Below, piece after piece: positions 9,104 to 16,560 of a DNA stretch of 64,000 nt (position 1 is the stretch's first letter; every line of letters begins with the position of its first letter). The translations under genes were made by a program, and so were the position numbers. The stretch spans positions 1 through 64,000 of the forward strand of contig NZ_JAWXRD010000031.1 in the NCBI RefSeq assembly GCF_033843265.1. The letters are read 5' to 3'. The notes beneath the pieces are model-generated. The model was given only the letters and a program-made list of their open reading frames with translations. It was not told the DNA's origin and searched no databases. Origin of the DNA: Scandinavium lactucae. Its GTDB lineage: Bacteria; Pseudomonadota; Gammaproteobacteria; Enterobacterales; Enterobacteriaceae.

Positions 9104-9208
9104 ATCATCTCGCTGTTATAAACATCTTTTATCGGATATTTCCAGGTAACCATTGCTTATGGTTAGATCTTTTTTTTGAATGCTACTTCCCCTCCACACC
9201 GCTTAACC

Positions 9209-9339
9209 GTCGCACCGTGCCGGAAAAATTCAAGCCGCCTGCCGCTGTACCCGTTCGCACTCCTTCCTTTCAGTCAGTCATTTGCGCTGCGGCCTTGCGT
9301 CCGGAGCTGGATTTTTTCCTCATGGCCCGTTGCGTCGTG
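9209..9339 (+). promoter_or_regulatory. Leading-region hairpin promoter candidate A
   Basis: A long imperfect inverted repeat. The upper arm at 9209-9235 (GCACCGTGCC, then GGAAAAATTCAAGC) pairs with the lower arm at 9306-9339. The conserved core lies between, with CCCGTTCGCACTCC and TTGCGCTGCGGC. On the + strand TTGCGT (9295-9300), a 17-base spacer and CCTCAT (9318-9323) fit a sigma-70 promoter. In the fold the -10 box falls in a four-base bulge. It precedes the methyltransferase-like gene. The design resembles the F Frpo single-stranded-DNA promoter; activity is inferred. Confidence 0.6.
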
Positions 9340-9391
9340 TGTGGTCTGGCGGAAGCACACTACAGGCCGCCGAAAAGGAAGGAACACCAGA

Positions 9392-10162
9392 ATGACGCAG
9401 CTGACACTGGATATGCCCGCGCCGGCCACTCCCCCTGAACTGCCACGCCACACCGGTCAGAACGGCTACGACCATTACCGCCGGGAATTTATCCGCCTGT
9501 TCCGCGACACCGCCCGTTATCACCACCGGCATGAGGTTTTCCGAGATTTTGCCGAAATGGCTACGCTTTCGGTGCAGAACGCCTTTCTTGGCAGTCCTGA
9601 TCTGGAAAACGAGTATCTGGCTCTGGCCGGGCGCTATCAGCCAGAGGATGTTCACCGGATGGCGCAGTTGCTGGGTTGTCTTACCGGTGCGCTGGAGTGC
9701 CAGCCAGGAGACTTTATGGGTCAGATCTTTATGGAGCTGGAAATTGGTTCGGACCATATGGGGCAGTATTTCTCGCCTTACTCTTTATCTGTCCTGGCGG
9801 CCCGTCTTACCGCCGGCTATATGCTCAGCCAGCTGGAGCACAAACCATTCATCACGTTTCATGATCCGGCTGTCGGCGCGGGAGGCCTGGTGATCGCGTT
9901 TGCGGAAGTGCTGGCGGAACAAGGCATAAACTACCAGGACAAGCTGTTTGCCAGCTGCATCGATATTGATGCGACGGCCGCGCATATGTGTTACCTGCAG
10001 CTGTCCCTTCTGGGTATCCCCGCTGAAGTTGTCATGGGTAATACGCTGACCCTGGCCGTTCGCCGGACTTACCGGACGCCGATGTGGTATGTCGGCAACT
10101 GGCGGGGTCGGCTGGGAACGGCAGATATGGTTGATTCCCTGTGCCGGTTTCTGAAAGGCTGA
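9392..10162 (+). CDS. N6-DNA-methyltransferase-like protein lacking the catalytic motif
   Basis: A 256-residue protein resembling the N-terminal and SAM-binding parts of HsdM-type N6-adenine methyltransferases. GQYFSPY (125-131) is like the GQFFTP box, DPAVGAGG (158-165) is motif I for SAM, and the acidic DID follows at about 191-193. The protein ends soon after MGNTL and has no NPPY/F catalytic motif IV, so methylation activity is doubtful. The ATG at 9392 follows GGAAGGA; the longer ORF from 9176 would run through the hairpin leader. It may be a decoy, a partner subunit or an anti-restriction factor acting early after transfer; that is inference. Confidence 0.7.
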   Translation: MTQLTLDMPAPATPPELPRHTGQNGYDHYRREFIRLFRDTARYHHRHEVFRDFAEMATLSVQNAFLGSPDLENEYLALAGRYQPEDVHRMAQLLGCLTGALECQPGDFMGQIFMELEIGSDHMGQYFSPYSLSVLAARLTAGYMLSQLEHKPFITFHDPAVGAGGLVIAFAEVLAEQGINYQDKLFASCIDIDATAAHMCYLQLSLLGIPAEVVMGNTLTLAVRRTYRTPMWYVGNWRGRLGTADMVDSLCRFLKG

Positions 10163-10165
10163 AGG

Positions 10166-10278
10166 ATACCGGGGCTGTGGCCCCGGTATTCATAGCGCTT
10201 CCAGGGGGCATAAGCCCCCGGCGCGCCCGGCATCCCGGCCAGGTGACCGGGATGATAAGGATGCCCGCCCCGGCGGGC
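10166..10278. repeat. Run of four strong hairpins
   Basis: Four consecutive GC-rich inverted repeats follow the methyltransferase-like gene. The first has arms ATACCGGGGC and its complement (10166-10189, loop TGTG). The second has GGGGGC arms (10204-10219, loop ATAA). The third has CATCCCGG arms (10231-10254) and the fourth GCCCGCC arms (10263-10278). None ends in a T-run, so these are RNA or single-strand structures rather than classical terminators. Confidence 0.8.
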
Positions 10279-10346
10279 CTGTACCACACCCCCCGCTTCC
10301 CCTGTCCTCCTGTCATGTGGACGTTATCTCCTGCCATCGCTTAAAC

Positions 10347-10474
10347 GGTTGCACCGTGCCGGCAAAAATCAAGCCGCCGGCTGCGGCACCCGTTCGCACT
10401 CCTTCCTTTCAGTCAGTCATTTGCGCTGCGGCTTTGCATCCGGGGCATGACTTTTGCCTGATGGCCCGTTGCTG
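10347..10474 (+). promoter_or_regulatory. Leading-region hairpin promoter candidate B
   Basis: About 88% identical by eye to candidate A over roughly 105 bases (10338-10444). The upper arm (10348-10373, GGCAAAAATCAAGC) pairs with 10445-10473 (reading GACTTTTGCC). Where A has GGA with TCC, B has GGC with GCC, a compensating change that supports pairing. TTGCAT (10434-10439), a 17-base spacer and CCTGAT (10457-10462) form the promoter-like signal, again with the -10 box in a four-base bulge. It precedes the gene pair at 10570 and 10851. Confidence 0.62.
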
Positions 10475-10569
10475 AGCGTCGCTCATGGCGGGAGACAACG
10501 ACCCTCCTTCGAAAGAAGGAACGCCAGAAGAAAGCCGGTTTTTCCGGCCCCACTCAGAAAGGAGAACAT

Positions 10570-10854
10570 ATGAACGATCGTGACGCAGTCAACGCCCTGC
10601 TGCAGGCGCTGACCAGTAAGCTGCTGATTTCATCCCCGGAGTTCGCTGCTGCGCTGGCGCATTTCGACATCACTACCACTTATGAAGGCGTGAAGGGCGA
10701 CCCTGACTGGGCGGGTCTTTGTGGGCATAAAGGCTGCTTTTTTGTGGATGTGTTTTTGGCCGCGAAACCGAAGGGCCTGCGTTATGATTTTGATCGCCGA
10801 CATGATGCTGAGGCCTTCGCTGCCGGCGTGCGTGACGGGGTGGTGGTGTTATGA
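10570..10854 (+). CDS. Small hypothetical leading-region protein
   Basis: A 94-residue acidic soluble protein that I do not recognise. The start follows AAAGGAGAACAT, a strong ribosome binding site. It ends ATGCRDGVVVL-like, and its stop overlaps the ATG of the next gene by four bases, so the two are translationally coupled. The segment CGHKGCFFVDVFLAAKPKGL is the most distinctive part; the two cysteines might bind metal, but that is speculation. It is expressed from the leader at 10347-10474 if that is a promoter. A small protein at this position could be an anti-defence or SOS-inhibiting factor. Confidence 0.6.
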   Translation: MNDRDAVNALLQALTSKLLISSPEFAAALAHFDITTTYEGVKGDPDWAGLCGHKGCFFVDVFLAAKPKGLRYDFDRRHDAEAFAAGVRDGVVVL

Positions 10855-11612
10855 CCCTGTATTCCCTGCTGACGGCGGCCCATGGCCGCCAGCTTCTGAA
10901 CGCGCAGGGCTGGCCGGCGACGCTGAATGTGCAGACTGGCGACTGCGGTGATCGCCTGGAAATCAGCGGTGTGCTCAGCCATCAGGCACTGTCTGACCTG
11001 CTGCCTGCGCTGGCTTCGTGTCACGGCATCGACGCGGCCGTCCTTCGGGGGCTGCAGTTACTGTGTGATATCTACCCGCTGCAGGGGACTGTCTGCGGTA
11101 CGGTCTGTGGCGGTAAACCAGCCGTTCGTGTCAGTTTTGAGTCGTTCCCGGATGACCGGATGATGTTCAGACAACCACTGTGTGAAGTCCTGCAGGCTTC
11201 CCTGACGGCGTGTCTCACCCGCCTGGATGCTGATGCGGAAACCATTCTGCGCCTGACCGGCGCCGGGTATGAGGGGGCGAATATTTTTGAGCGAGAAACC
11301 CGTCATTTCGTCGTTGTGGGTGAGGTCTGGGATGCGTTACCGGAAGATGTTCAGCCTGACGAGGCGCTGATTGCTGCCTGGCTTCATGAGATTTTTTGCC
11401 ACGGTTCGACAGTGTTATCGGTCGGTCTTGTCGTGTTCCAGCTGTATGGCATGGTCAGAATGGCGGAATTGCCTCTTGAGGAGGTCATCATTATTCGCCC
11501 CGGGATGCCTGTGAGACGCTGGTTGCCCCACCAGAAACTTGCGCAACTGGCTGACCGTGTTCGCCGTCAGGTGGACCACGCGCGTGAGATTACCGCGAGC
11601 TTTACGTCCTGA
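10851..11612 (+). CDS. Leading-region hypothetical protein, paralogue of the 11983 gene
   Basis: A 253-residue protein of unknown function that is a distant paralogue of the protein at 11983-12771. Both have an early NAQGWPATL / LNWPVSLRL segment, then an LSHQALSDLLPAL / LSSHDLVRIIPGL helix. Both end with PGMPVRRWL / PGQPVRKWV, and the tails read ITASFTS and AICSFTA. No catalytic motif, signal peptide or membrane helix is visible. It is coupled to the small gene at 10570 by a four-base overlap. The duplicated leading-region position fits an accessory role just after conjugation, but function is unknown. Confidence 0.65.
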   Translation: MTLYSLLTAAHGRQLLNAQGWPATLNVQTGDCGDRLEISGVLSHQALSDLLPALASCHGIDAAVLRGLQLLCDIYPLQGTVCGTVCGGKPAVRVSFESFPDDRMMFRQPLCEVLQASLTACLTRLDADAETILRLTGAGYEGANIFERETRHFVVVGEVWDALPEDVQPDEALIAAWLHEIFCHGSTVLSVGLVVFQLYGMVRMAELPLEEVIIIRPGMPVRRWLPHQKLAQLADRVRRQVDHAREITASFTS

Positions 11613-11626
11613 CCATTCCGTCCTGA

Positions 11627-11644
11627 CTCCCGGGCATCCGGGAG
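11627..11644 (+). terminator. Hairpin after the 10851 gene
   Basis: CTCCCGG and CCGGGAG flank the loop GCAT, 15 bases after the stop codon, followed by TTCTTCTG. The T-run is short, so this is a weak intrinsic terminator candidate. Confidence 0.5.
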
Positions 11645-11789
11645 TTCTTCTGTAGAGAAAATGCATGAACGTATTACCTGTTTCATTCCGGTCACCTCCG
11701 CAGGAAAATGTTGCGCCTTAACGGCGCCTTTTATTGCCTTTCAGGCATGATGACCTTCCTCCTGGCGTTTCCTTCCGGGCAGGTGTTTC

Positions 11790-11935
11790 TGGCCGCGACT
11801 TACGCTGAGCCGGCGCGGGACGACGTCAACAGCCCGCCACTCCCCCGGTCGCCGCGTCTGCAACGCCGCGCTGCGGCCTCCTGCCGGTTATTGACGCCGA
11901 CCCTGTTACCCCGGCTCGCGGTTGAGTCACGGCCA
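11790..11935 (+). promoter_or_regulatory. Leading-region hairpin promoter candidate E (divergent)
   Basis: The upper arm from 11790 (TGGCCGCGACTTACGC, then TGAGCCGG and further on CGTCAA) pairs with the region ending at 11935. The lower strand, reverse-complemented, reads TGGCCGTGACTCAACC, then GCGAGCCGG. TGTTAC (11904-11909) lies in an asymmetric bulge 17 bases after CTGCCG (11881-11886), the same geometry as candidates A to C but with a poor -35 box. The loop keeps only GCGCTGCGGC of the shared core. It lies upstream of the gene at 11983. Confidence 0.5.
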
Positions 11936-11982
11936 TCACTCCCCGGCCAGCAAAGGGGAGCCAACACCAGAGGAACATCACG

Positions 11983-12771
11983 ATGACATTTCACACTTTT
12001 CACTGCCTTAACAGCGCGCTGATCCATACCCTGGCAAAGCAGGAGCTGCAGGCCCTGAACTGGCCTGTTTCTCTCCGCCTGGAATACGGTCTCAGCGGGA
12101 GCCAGGACGACGGCGTGGTGCTGTGGGGGGATCTCTCCAGCCACGACCTGGTGCGCATTATTCCCGGGCTGCGCGCCCGTCGCTATTTATCCCGGGCGGA
12201 TGCGCGGGCATTATTTTCTGCCGTACAGCCACTGGGCATGACGGTACGGATCACCCCACTGCAGACCTGGTATCGCCATGCCGGTGGCGCCCGGATGAGC
12301 GGCGAGGGGTTCCCTGACACGATGGAGAGACTGGAAAAATGCCTGCTTGAGGCGCTGCAGGCGCAGTATGCCTGTCTGTGTGGGCGCGTGAAAACGCTGG
12401 GCTATCTGCTGACTGAAGGCACCTACCCGGAGGAGCCGGATGAAGTCCTGTTTACCCGCCGGACGAGAAACATCACCCTGGAAGCCGTGGCGGTTGATCC
12501 CTGTGACTGTGGATATTGTGATACCGATGAGGCGATCCTGACGGAATACATCCGGCTTATCCTCGAGGACAACGCCCGGGTGGCCTCAGTCCGCTTCCAA
12601 GTAACGTGTGCCGGTCAGCTGATGGCGGAATGCTGGGCCAGTGAGGTGGTGATCCTGCCGGGTCAGCCGGTCAGAAAGTGGGTGGACCGGTATGAAATCC
12701 AGTATGTCGCCAGTCAGGCCCGGGATGTCATCACAGAACAGGCCGAGGCCATTTGCAGTTTTACGGCCTGA
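11983..12771 (+). CDS. Leading-region hypothetical protein, paralogue of the 10851 gene
   Basis: A 262-residue protein with no recognised family. It shares length and several aligned segments with the product of 10851-11612, so the two genes probably arose by duplication. Specific to this copy is a central Cys cluster, DPCDCGYCDTDE, at about residues 173-184, which could hold a metal ion. The start follows AGAGGAACATCACG. It has its own hairpin leader and a strong terminator just after the stop, so it appears to be a single-gene unit. Soluble and cytoplasmic by composition. Confidence 0.65.
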   Translation: MTFHTFHCLNSALIHTLAKQELQALNWPVSLRLEYGLSGSQDDGVVLWGDLSSHDLVRIIPGLRARRYLSRADARALFSAVQPLGMTVRITPLQTWYRHAGGARMSGEGFPDTMERLEKCLLEALQAQYACLCGRVKTLGYLLTEGTYPEEPDEVLFTRRTRNITLEAVAVDPCDCGYCDTDEAILTEYIRLILEDNARVASVRFQVTCAGQLMAECWASEVVILPGQPVRKWVDRYEIQYVASQARDVITEQAEAICSFTA

Positions 12772-12777
12772 ATGTTC

Positions 12778-12808
12778 ACCGGGGGCGCCAGTGTGCGCCC
12801 CGGTTTTC
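12778..12808 (+). terminator. Rho-independent terminator
   Basis: ACCGGGG(G)CGC at 12778 pairs with GCGCCCCGGT ending at 12804, followed by TTT, directly after the stop codon at 12771. A second AT-edged hairpin (AAAAGGC and GCCTTTT arms, 12854-12883) follows and could act as a backup terminator in either direction. Confidence 0.7.
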
Positions 12809-12945
12809 CGCCCGCCGGATGACGCCGGCATTGAGCCGGCCCCTTCCGGGTTCAAAAGGCCGCGACCTTTCCGGTCGCCTTTTATCGTCGTTCCGGCTGA
12901 ATCTAAAACCCTCTGTTATGTGCCCCGGTCGGGCTTTCGCCGTGC

Positions 12946-13099
12946 CCAGACCTTAGCCCGGGCCGCGTGTGTAACAAGGGAAGCTGCGCCGCGCTCCTCA
13001 CCCGTTCTCGTCAAAAACCAGGGCATTCAGCCCTGATTTTTGCCTGCGCTGCGGCTTGCGGGCGCGCCCTTGTTTCCCCCGCTGTAAAGCCCGGTCTGG
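12946..13099 (+). promoter_or_regulatory. Leading-region hairpin leader F (divergent)
   Basis: CCAGACC (12946-12952) pairs with GGTCTGG (13093-13099), and AACAAGGG (12973-12980) with CCCTTGTT (13067-13074). The loop keeps shared-core fragments CACCCGTTCTCG and TGCGCTGCGGCTTG and also holds a separate hairpin (CCAGGGC/GCCCTG, about 13016-13035). TGTAAA (13083-13088) lies in the internal loop, but the nearest TTGCGG is 21 bases upstream. It is a weaker promoter candidate than the others. It precedes the DUF1281-like gene. Confidence 0.4.
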
Positions 13100-13152
13100 T
13101 TCGTGGTCACGGCGCAAGCCGGCATTCACTGACCATTTAGGGAGAAATCATC

Positions 13153-14067
13153 ATGCCAAACTGGTGTGCTAACCGTATTCGAATCACTGTGCCTGCGTGT
13201 CTTCAGGCTGACCTTGAAGCCTGGGTGAGCGGGGCGGAATATCCGTATTACAAACGCGCCATCAACCAGAGTATTCGCCTGTTTATTGCCGGCGTTGCCG
13301 GGCGGCTGAAGCCAGCCATTGAGATGCACTATTTACCTTATCCGGCGCTGACCGCAAACGGATGGACAGAGCCTTCAGAGGCGGCACTGGCGTTTGGGGC
13401 GTGGGTCGCCCTGCTTGGGCAAAATGCGTGGCTTGATAAAGCCTGCTGTAACGTTATCGACCAGTGTTACCGGACAACAGGCATTGCCGGTCTGACATGG
13501 GATGCACTGACCGTGGCTGAACAGGCGCGGGTGGAGGAGATGATGCGCGGTAAAACACTTGACTGGGGTCATTGCATACTGCGCACGGTCAGTTGTGCGG
13601 AGCTGTTTGACAGCCCTGAAGCAGAGCCGGAAGGGGAGACGTTCGATCTGCGCCTGATTTTTCCGACCCGTCTGGCCTGCGAAATTAATGGATTTAACGG
13701 AGGTCTGTTGCAGGGTGTACAGAGTACCTTTGATTGGTATTTAACAAACTATGGCATTAGATGGCCGTCTGCCAGTGGTGCAGAGATAACGGGCGGGCAT
13801 GGCTGGCTGGAGATCGATGTGGATACGCCCTGGGCTCCGCCCGGGGAACCGGTGATGGAGGCGTTGTCCGGCAGATGGGGCTGCACCATTGACCACTGGT
13901 TCAGTGAGGCCGGCAGTGACTTTTGCGGCTACCGGCGGTATGAGGAGGGGTGTGTGGTCGATTGCCTCGATGACTGTCTGGAGTACGGTGAAGAAGATGA
14001 ATACGGGTGGAGTGATGTTACCGGCCCGGACTGGTTGCAGGGGAATGTTCCGCATTATGGTGGTTAA
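13153..14067 (+). CDS. DUF1281 (Api92/YubA-like) protein
   Basis: A 304-residue protein beginning MPNWCANR, the signature opening of DUF1281/Api92-like proteins common on F-like plasmids and in some phages. A ferredoxin-like fold is predicted for part of that family. The C-terminal third shows the typical aromatic and acidic pattern, with GGHGWLEIDVDTPWAPP, then a C-rich acidic segment (EGCVVDCLDDCLEYGEEDE). The biochemical role is unknown. The start follows TTAGGGAGAAATCATC. It has its own leader (12946-13099) and stands alone. The family is found repeatedly in leading regions, so a role in establishment is a reasonable guess. Confidence 0.8.
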   Translation: MPNWCANRIRITVPACLQADLEAWVSGAEYPYYKRAINQSIRLFIAGVAGRLKPAIEMHYLPYPALTANGWTEPSEAALAFGAWVALLGQNAWLDKACCNVIDQCYRTTGIAGLTWDALTVAEQARVEEMMRGKTLDWGHCILRTVSCAELFDSPEAEPEGETFDLRLIFPTRLACEINGFNGGLLQGVQSTFDWYLTNYGIRWPSASGAEITGGHGWLEIDVDTPWAPPGEPVMEALSGRWGCTIDHWFSEAGSDFCGYRRYEEGCVVDCLDDCLEYGEEDEYGWSDVTGPDWLQGNVPHYGG

Positions 14068-14671
14068 ATAACGAACAGTGCAGGGCAGGGCGTGGACAGC
14101 GCGCCCTGTAGCCGGTTATCCACAGGCTGTGCGGCAGATTACTGACCAGCATTGTGGACAACCGGTGCGGCGGCGGGAAAACCTTCTGCAGGTTATCACC
14201 TGCAGGGAGTGCCCATTATGGCGCCTGCGGCACCATAATGCGGGCTCCCGGGATGATGTTCTGATCAAAAGTGAGTCATTCTAAAAGCGTAAAAAAGTGC
14301 AATAATTACACCTTTTAACAGTTCTTTTTACCTTAAAAATCCACCAGGATCCGCGGCAAAAACCCAACGTCAAAAACAGCGTGACCCTTTGGCCCCTTTG
14401 GCCCCTTCGGCTCCCCGTCAGGCCGGGTCGTCGCCTGCACTGCGCGGGGTGTCCGGGGCGGCCACCACGCTTCGCGGAGCCAGGAAACCTGTCTCCGTCC
14501 TGGCGGATAGCAAGCGATGCCTGAAAGGCGGTGCTTGCAGCTGCCGTTCCGGCAGCGCCGCTCTCACTGGCCGTCTCTGACGGCCGCTAAGGAAAGCCGG
14601 TGAACCGGCTTCTTCCGGTGCTCACTTTCACCCCGTTGTCAGCGGTGTTCACTTTTGCTGTGACTGACACT
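14068..14671. other. Structured intergenic region with a DnaA box
   Basis: About 600 bases without a supported gene. It holds a perfect DnaA box, TTATCCACA (14116-14124), a one-mismatch inverted copy near 14154, and the hairpin CTGCAGGT/ACCTGCAG (about 14188-14207). A second hairpin has CATTATGG/CCATAATG arms (about 14214-14237). An AT-rich patch at 14285-14350 is followed by GC-rich direct repeats around 14390-14410 (TTGGCCCC twice). The mixture could be a second origin or a single-strand initiation site; nothing proves it. Confidence 0.5.
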
Positions 14672-14805
14672 GCCCCGTTCCGGTCCAAAAACAAGGGGCC
14701 GGCTGACGCCTGATGCCTGCACCCGTTCGCACTCCCTCCCGCTGGTCAGTCGCTTGCGCTGCGGCTTTGTCATCCCCCTGGTTTTCGTCCCTGATGGAAC
14801 GGGGC
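14672..14805 (+). promoter_or_regulatory. Leading-region hairpin promoter candidate C
   Basis: GCCCCGTTCC (14672-14681) pairs perfectly with GGAACGGGGC (14796-14805). AAAAACAAGGGG pairs imperfectly with CCCCCTGGTTTT further in. The core between carries CACCCGTTCGCACTCC and TTGCGCTGCGGCTTTG. TTGTCA (14767-14772), a 17-base spacer and CCTGAT (14790-14795) form the promoter-like signal. As in A and B, four -10 bases are unpaired in the fold. It precedes the gene at 14903. Confidence 0.62.
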
Positions 14806-14902
14806 GGTCATGTGTCACAGCAACGTGCTCCCCGCCTTCCGGAAACGGAAAAGGGGGACACCAGAAAGAAGCCGAAGGGCACAACTGATGAGGAAATTCG
14901 CG

Positions 14903-15343
14903 ATGACTGCAATGGCGTTCTGGAGCAAATCAAGTGCATTTAACGGCTGGCGCAAAGCGCACTTTGTGGACGGTGCCTGGCATACCACAGCCTGCACCAC
15001 GTCGAAGACGCTGGAGGAGCTGAACGCCCACGGCGATCGCTGGGAGCTGGTGACGGCAGAGGAGGCGACAGCGCGTTTTGCCCAGGCCAATTATCTGCCG
15101 GTGGCCGAAATCACGGAAGCCCGGTTCACCGACATGCTGGAAGTTCTGCCGCCGATGAACTGGCAAGGCTCTCCGGACAGTCAGTCATTCAAACTGATGG
15201 AAATGTACAGCGGCAACATCACCGACATTTTTGCCCAGTATGGCACACGCTATTTCCGGTTGCGTGACCACGCCACGCTCACGCATGAGCAAATCATCGG
15301 GAAGGTCAGGGCGTTTATCGACGCCGAAGGGATTGCCGCATAA
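14903..15343 (+). CDS. Hypothetical leading-region protein, 146 aa
   Basis: A soluble protein of about 146 residues beginning MTAMAFWSKSS. I chose the ATG at 14903 because GAGGAA lies just upstream; an ATG at 14888 adds five residues, and the still longer ORF from 14810 would run through the leader. Distinct segments are DGAWHTTACTTSKTLEELNAH and PPMNWQGSPDSQSFKLME. It resembles conserved F-like plasmid proteins of unknown function, but I cannot name the family with confidence. It has its own hairpin leader upstream and a clear terminator downstream, making a single-gene unit. Confidence 0.65.
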   Translation: MTAMAFWSKSSAFNGWRKAHFVDGAWHTTACTTSKTLEELNAHGDRWELVTAEEATARFAQANYLPVAEITEARFTDMLEVLPPMNWQGSPDSQSFKLMEMYSGNITDIFAQYGTRYFRLRDHATLTHEQIIGKVRAFIDAEGIAA

Positions 15344-15357
15344 GCGGCAATAAAAAA

Positions 15358-15375
15358 GCAGAGCGGGCGCTCTGC
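15358..15375 (+). terminator. Hairpin terminator
   Basis: GCAGAGC and GCTCTGC flank the loop GGGC, preceded by AATAAAAAA and followed by TTATTC, 15 bases after the stop at 15343. The A-rich and T-rich flanks fit a bidirectional intrinsic terminator. Confidence 0.65.
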
Positions 15376-15435
15376 TTATTCATCCCGGTCTGTTCGAGCA
15401 GGCCGGATACAACACGTCTCAGATGGAGTTACATC

Positions 15436-15687
15436 ATGAAAGACCGTTTTATCCTTGCATGTCAGGACTATTTTGTAAAGCAACGCGAAAACGCGGAGGC
15501 AAACAAGCATCGCCGCGTACAGCGTGACACCGTCGCGAAGGAGAGCATCACACCACGCGTGAAGGCGCTGGGGCAGCATATCGCCCGCCGTCAGCGCAAA
15601 CACCAGCCGGTGCGCATCCCGGCACTGAACGTGGCGGAGTGGGGGCAGTTGCTGCGCACACTGGAAATTAAACGGGCGTATGCCTGA
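15436..15687 (+). CDS. Small basic hypothetical protein
   Basis: An 83-residue protein, strongly basic and helix-rich, with KQRENAEANKHRRVQRD and IARRQRKHQPVR. A nucleic-acid-binding role is plausible from charge alone. The ATG follows GGAG at an acceptable distance. It lies between the terminator at 15358-15375 and the broken gene at 15793, and has no hairpin leader of the kind found upstream of its neighbours. Family not recognised. Confidence 0.5.
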   Translation: MKDRFILACQDYFVKQRENAEANKHRRVQRDTVAKESITPRVKALGQHIARRQRKHQPVRIPALNVAEWGQLLRTLEIKRAYA

Positions 15688-15792
15688 TACCTGTGCTGTC
15701 CTTCGGGGCGGCACTTTCTGACCCGGTCCGGGACTCACCGGCATCGAGCCGCTGAGTCCCGGAAACGAATGTCTGAAGCGACGGAGTAGACA

Positions 15793-16346
15793 ATGAAAAA
15801 ATACACAGAACATGCCCCTTATGGCGTCACAGCAACGGCGATGAAGCCCTTTACCTCCACGGTGATTGTCTCTCATGTGCAAATTTTGCGGAAAAAGACG
15901 ACCCTGTTTACGCGCTGGGTGAACGTCTGGCTGAGACGCTGGGGGGGCCGTTCCGCCTGCTTAGCCTGCCCGTTCCTGATGATGAAGCGTGGTCCTGGAA
16001 TGATGTGGTTGCCGCGCTAGGCTGGGGGAAAACCCGGACACTGGGGCGCATGGCTGTGCGCCCGGTGCTGGAATGCAGCACGGCACACATGACGCTTATT
16101 GACAGTCATTTACTGGGTGATTTATCCCGCGATACGGCGACACAGGAATGGGTCCACGACACGGGGGTTGGATTTATGATCCGCCTTGATGCCGTCAGAT
16201 TTCCTGTTCTGAAACTGAAACGCGAAGGGCTGTCAGGTGCTGCTCGCTGGGTTATTTATCAGGGCATGAAAAAGGCCAATATCAGCATGATCCATTTTTC
16301 TGCGGTAGGGGATAACCTGAACGGGTTCCCTACGTTCGACTGGTAA
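15793..16346 (+). pseudogene. DUF5983-like gene with a frameshift near its start
   Basis: A start with a good ribosome binding site (GGAG before the ATG at 15793) opens a frame reading MKKYTEHAPYGVTATA. The sequence that looks coding from about 15840 to the stop at 16346 is in another frame. That second frame contains DDPVYALGERLAETLGGPFR, then CSTAHMTLIDSHLL and ANISMIHFSAVG, typical of DUF5983 proteins of plasmids and genomic islands. It has no ATG between its upstream stop (15774) and a GTG at 16005. The simplest reading is an indel near 15837-15845 that inactivated the gene. Programmed frameshifting or a sequencing error is possible. Confidence 0.65.
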
Positions 16347-16351
16347 TGAAG

Positions 16352-16372
16352 TTGCCCCGGGTTCCGGGGCAA
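16352..16372 (+). terminator. Hairpin after the DUF5983-like gene
   Basis: TTGCCCCGG and CCGGGGCAA flank the loop GTT, starting six bases after the stop at 16346. No T-run follows, so this is a hairpin with uncertain terminator activity. Confidence 0.5.
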
Positions 16373-16560
16373 TATGCATCCCGATCAGCGAATTTCTCGC
16401 GCACTCAGCTCCCGGGGCTTGCAGCTGGCTTGCGCCAGCGCCGCCCAAACCGGGGACGACAGGCGTCCCCTCCTCGGAAACGGGCGTTGCCCGCCACGTC
16501 CTTCCGGCGTTTCCCTTTTCGTTCATGGACTCATCGCAGTCTGCCTTTGCCGTGAAAGAC

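Noticed and set aside
12692..13036. ORF spanning the end of the 11983 gene and the next leader
   Set aside because: It overlaps a real gene, a terminator and the hairpin leader, and has no good start.
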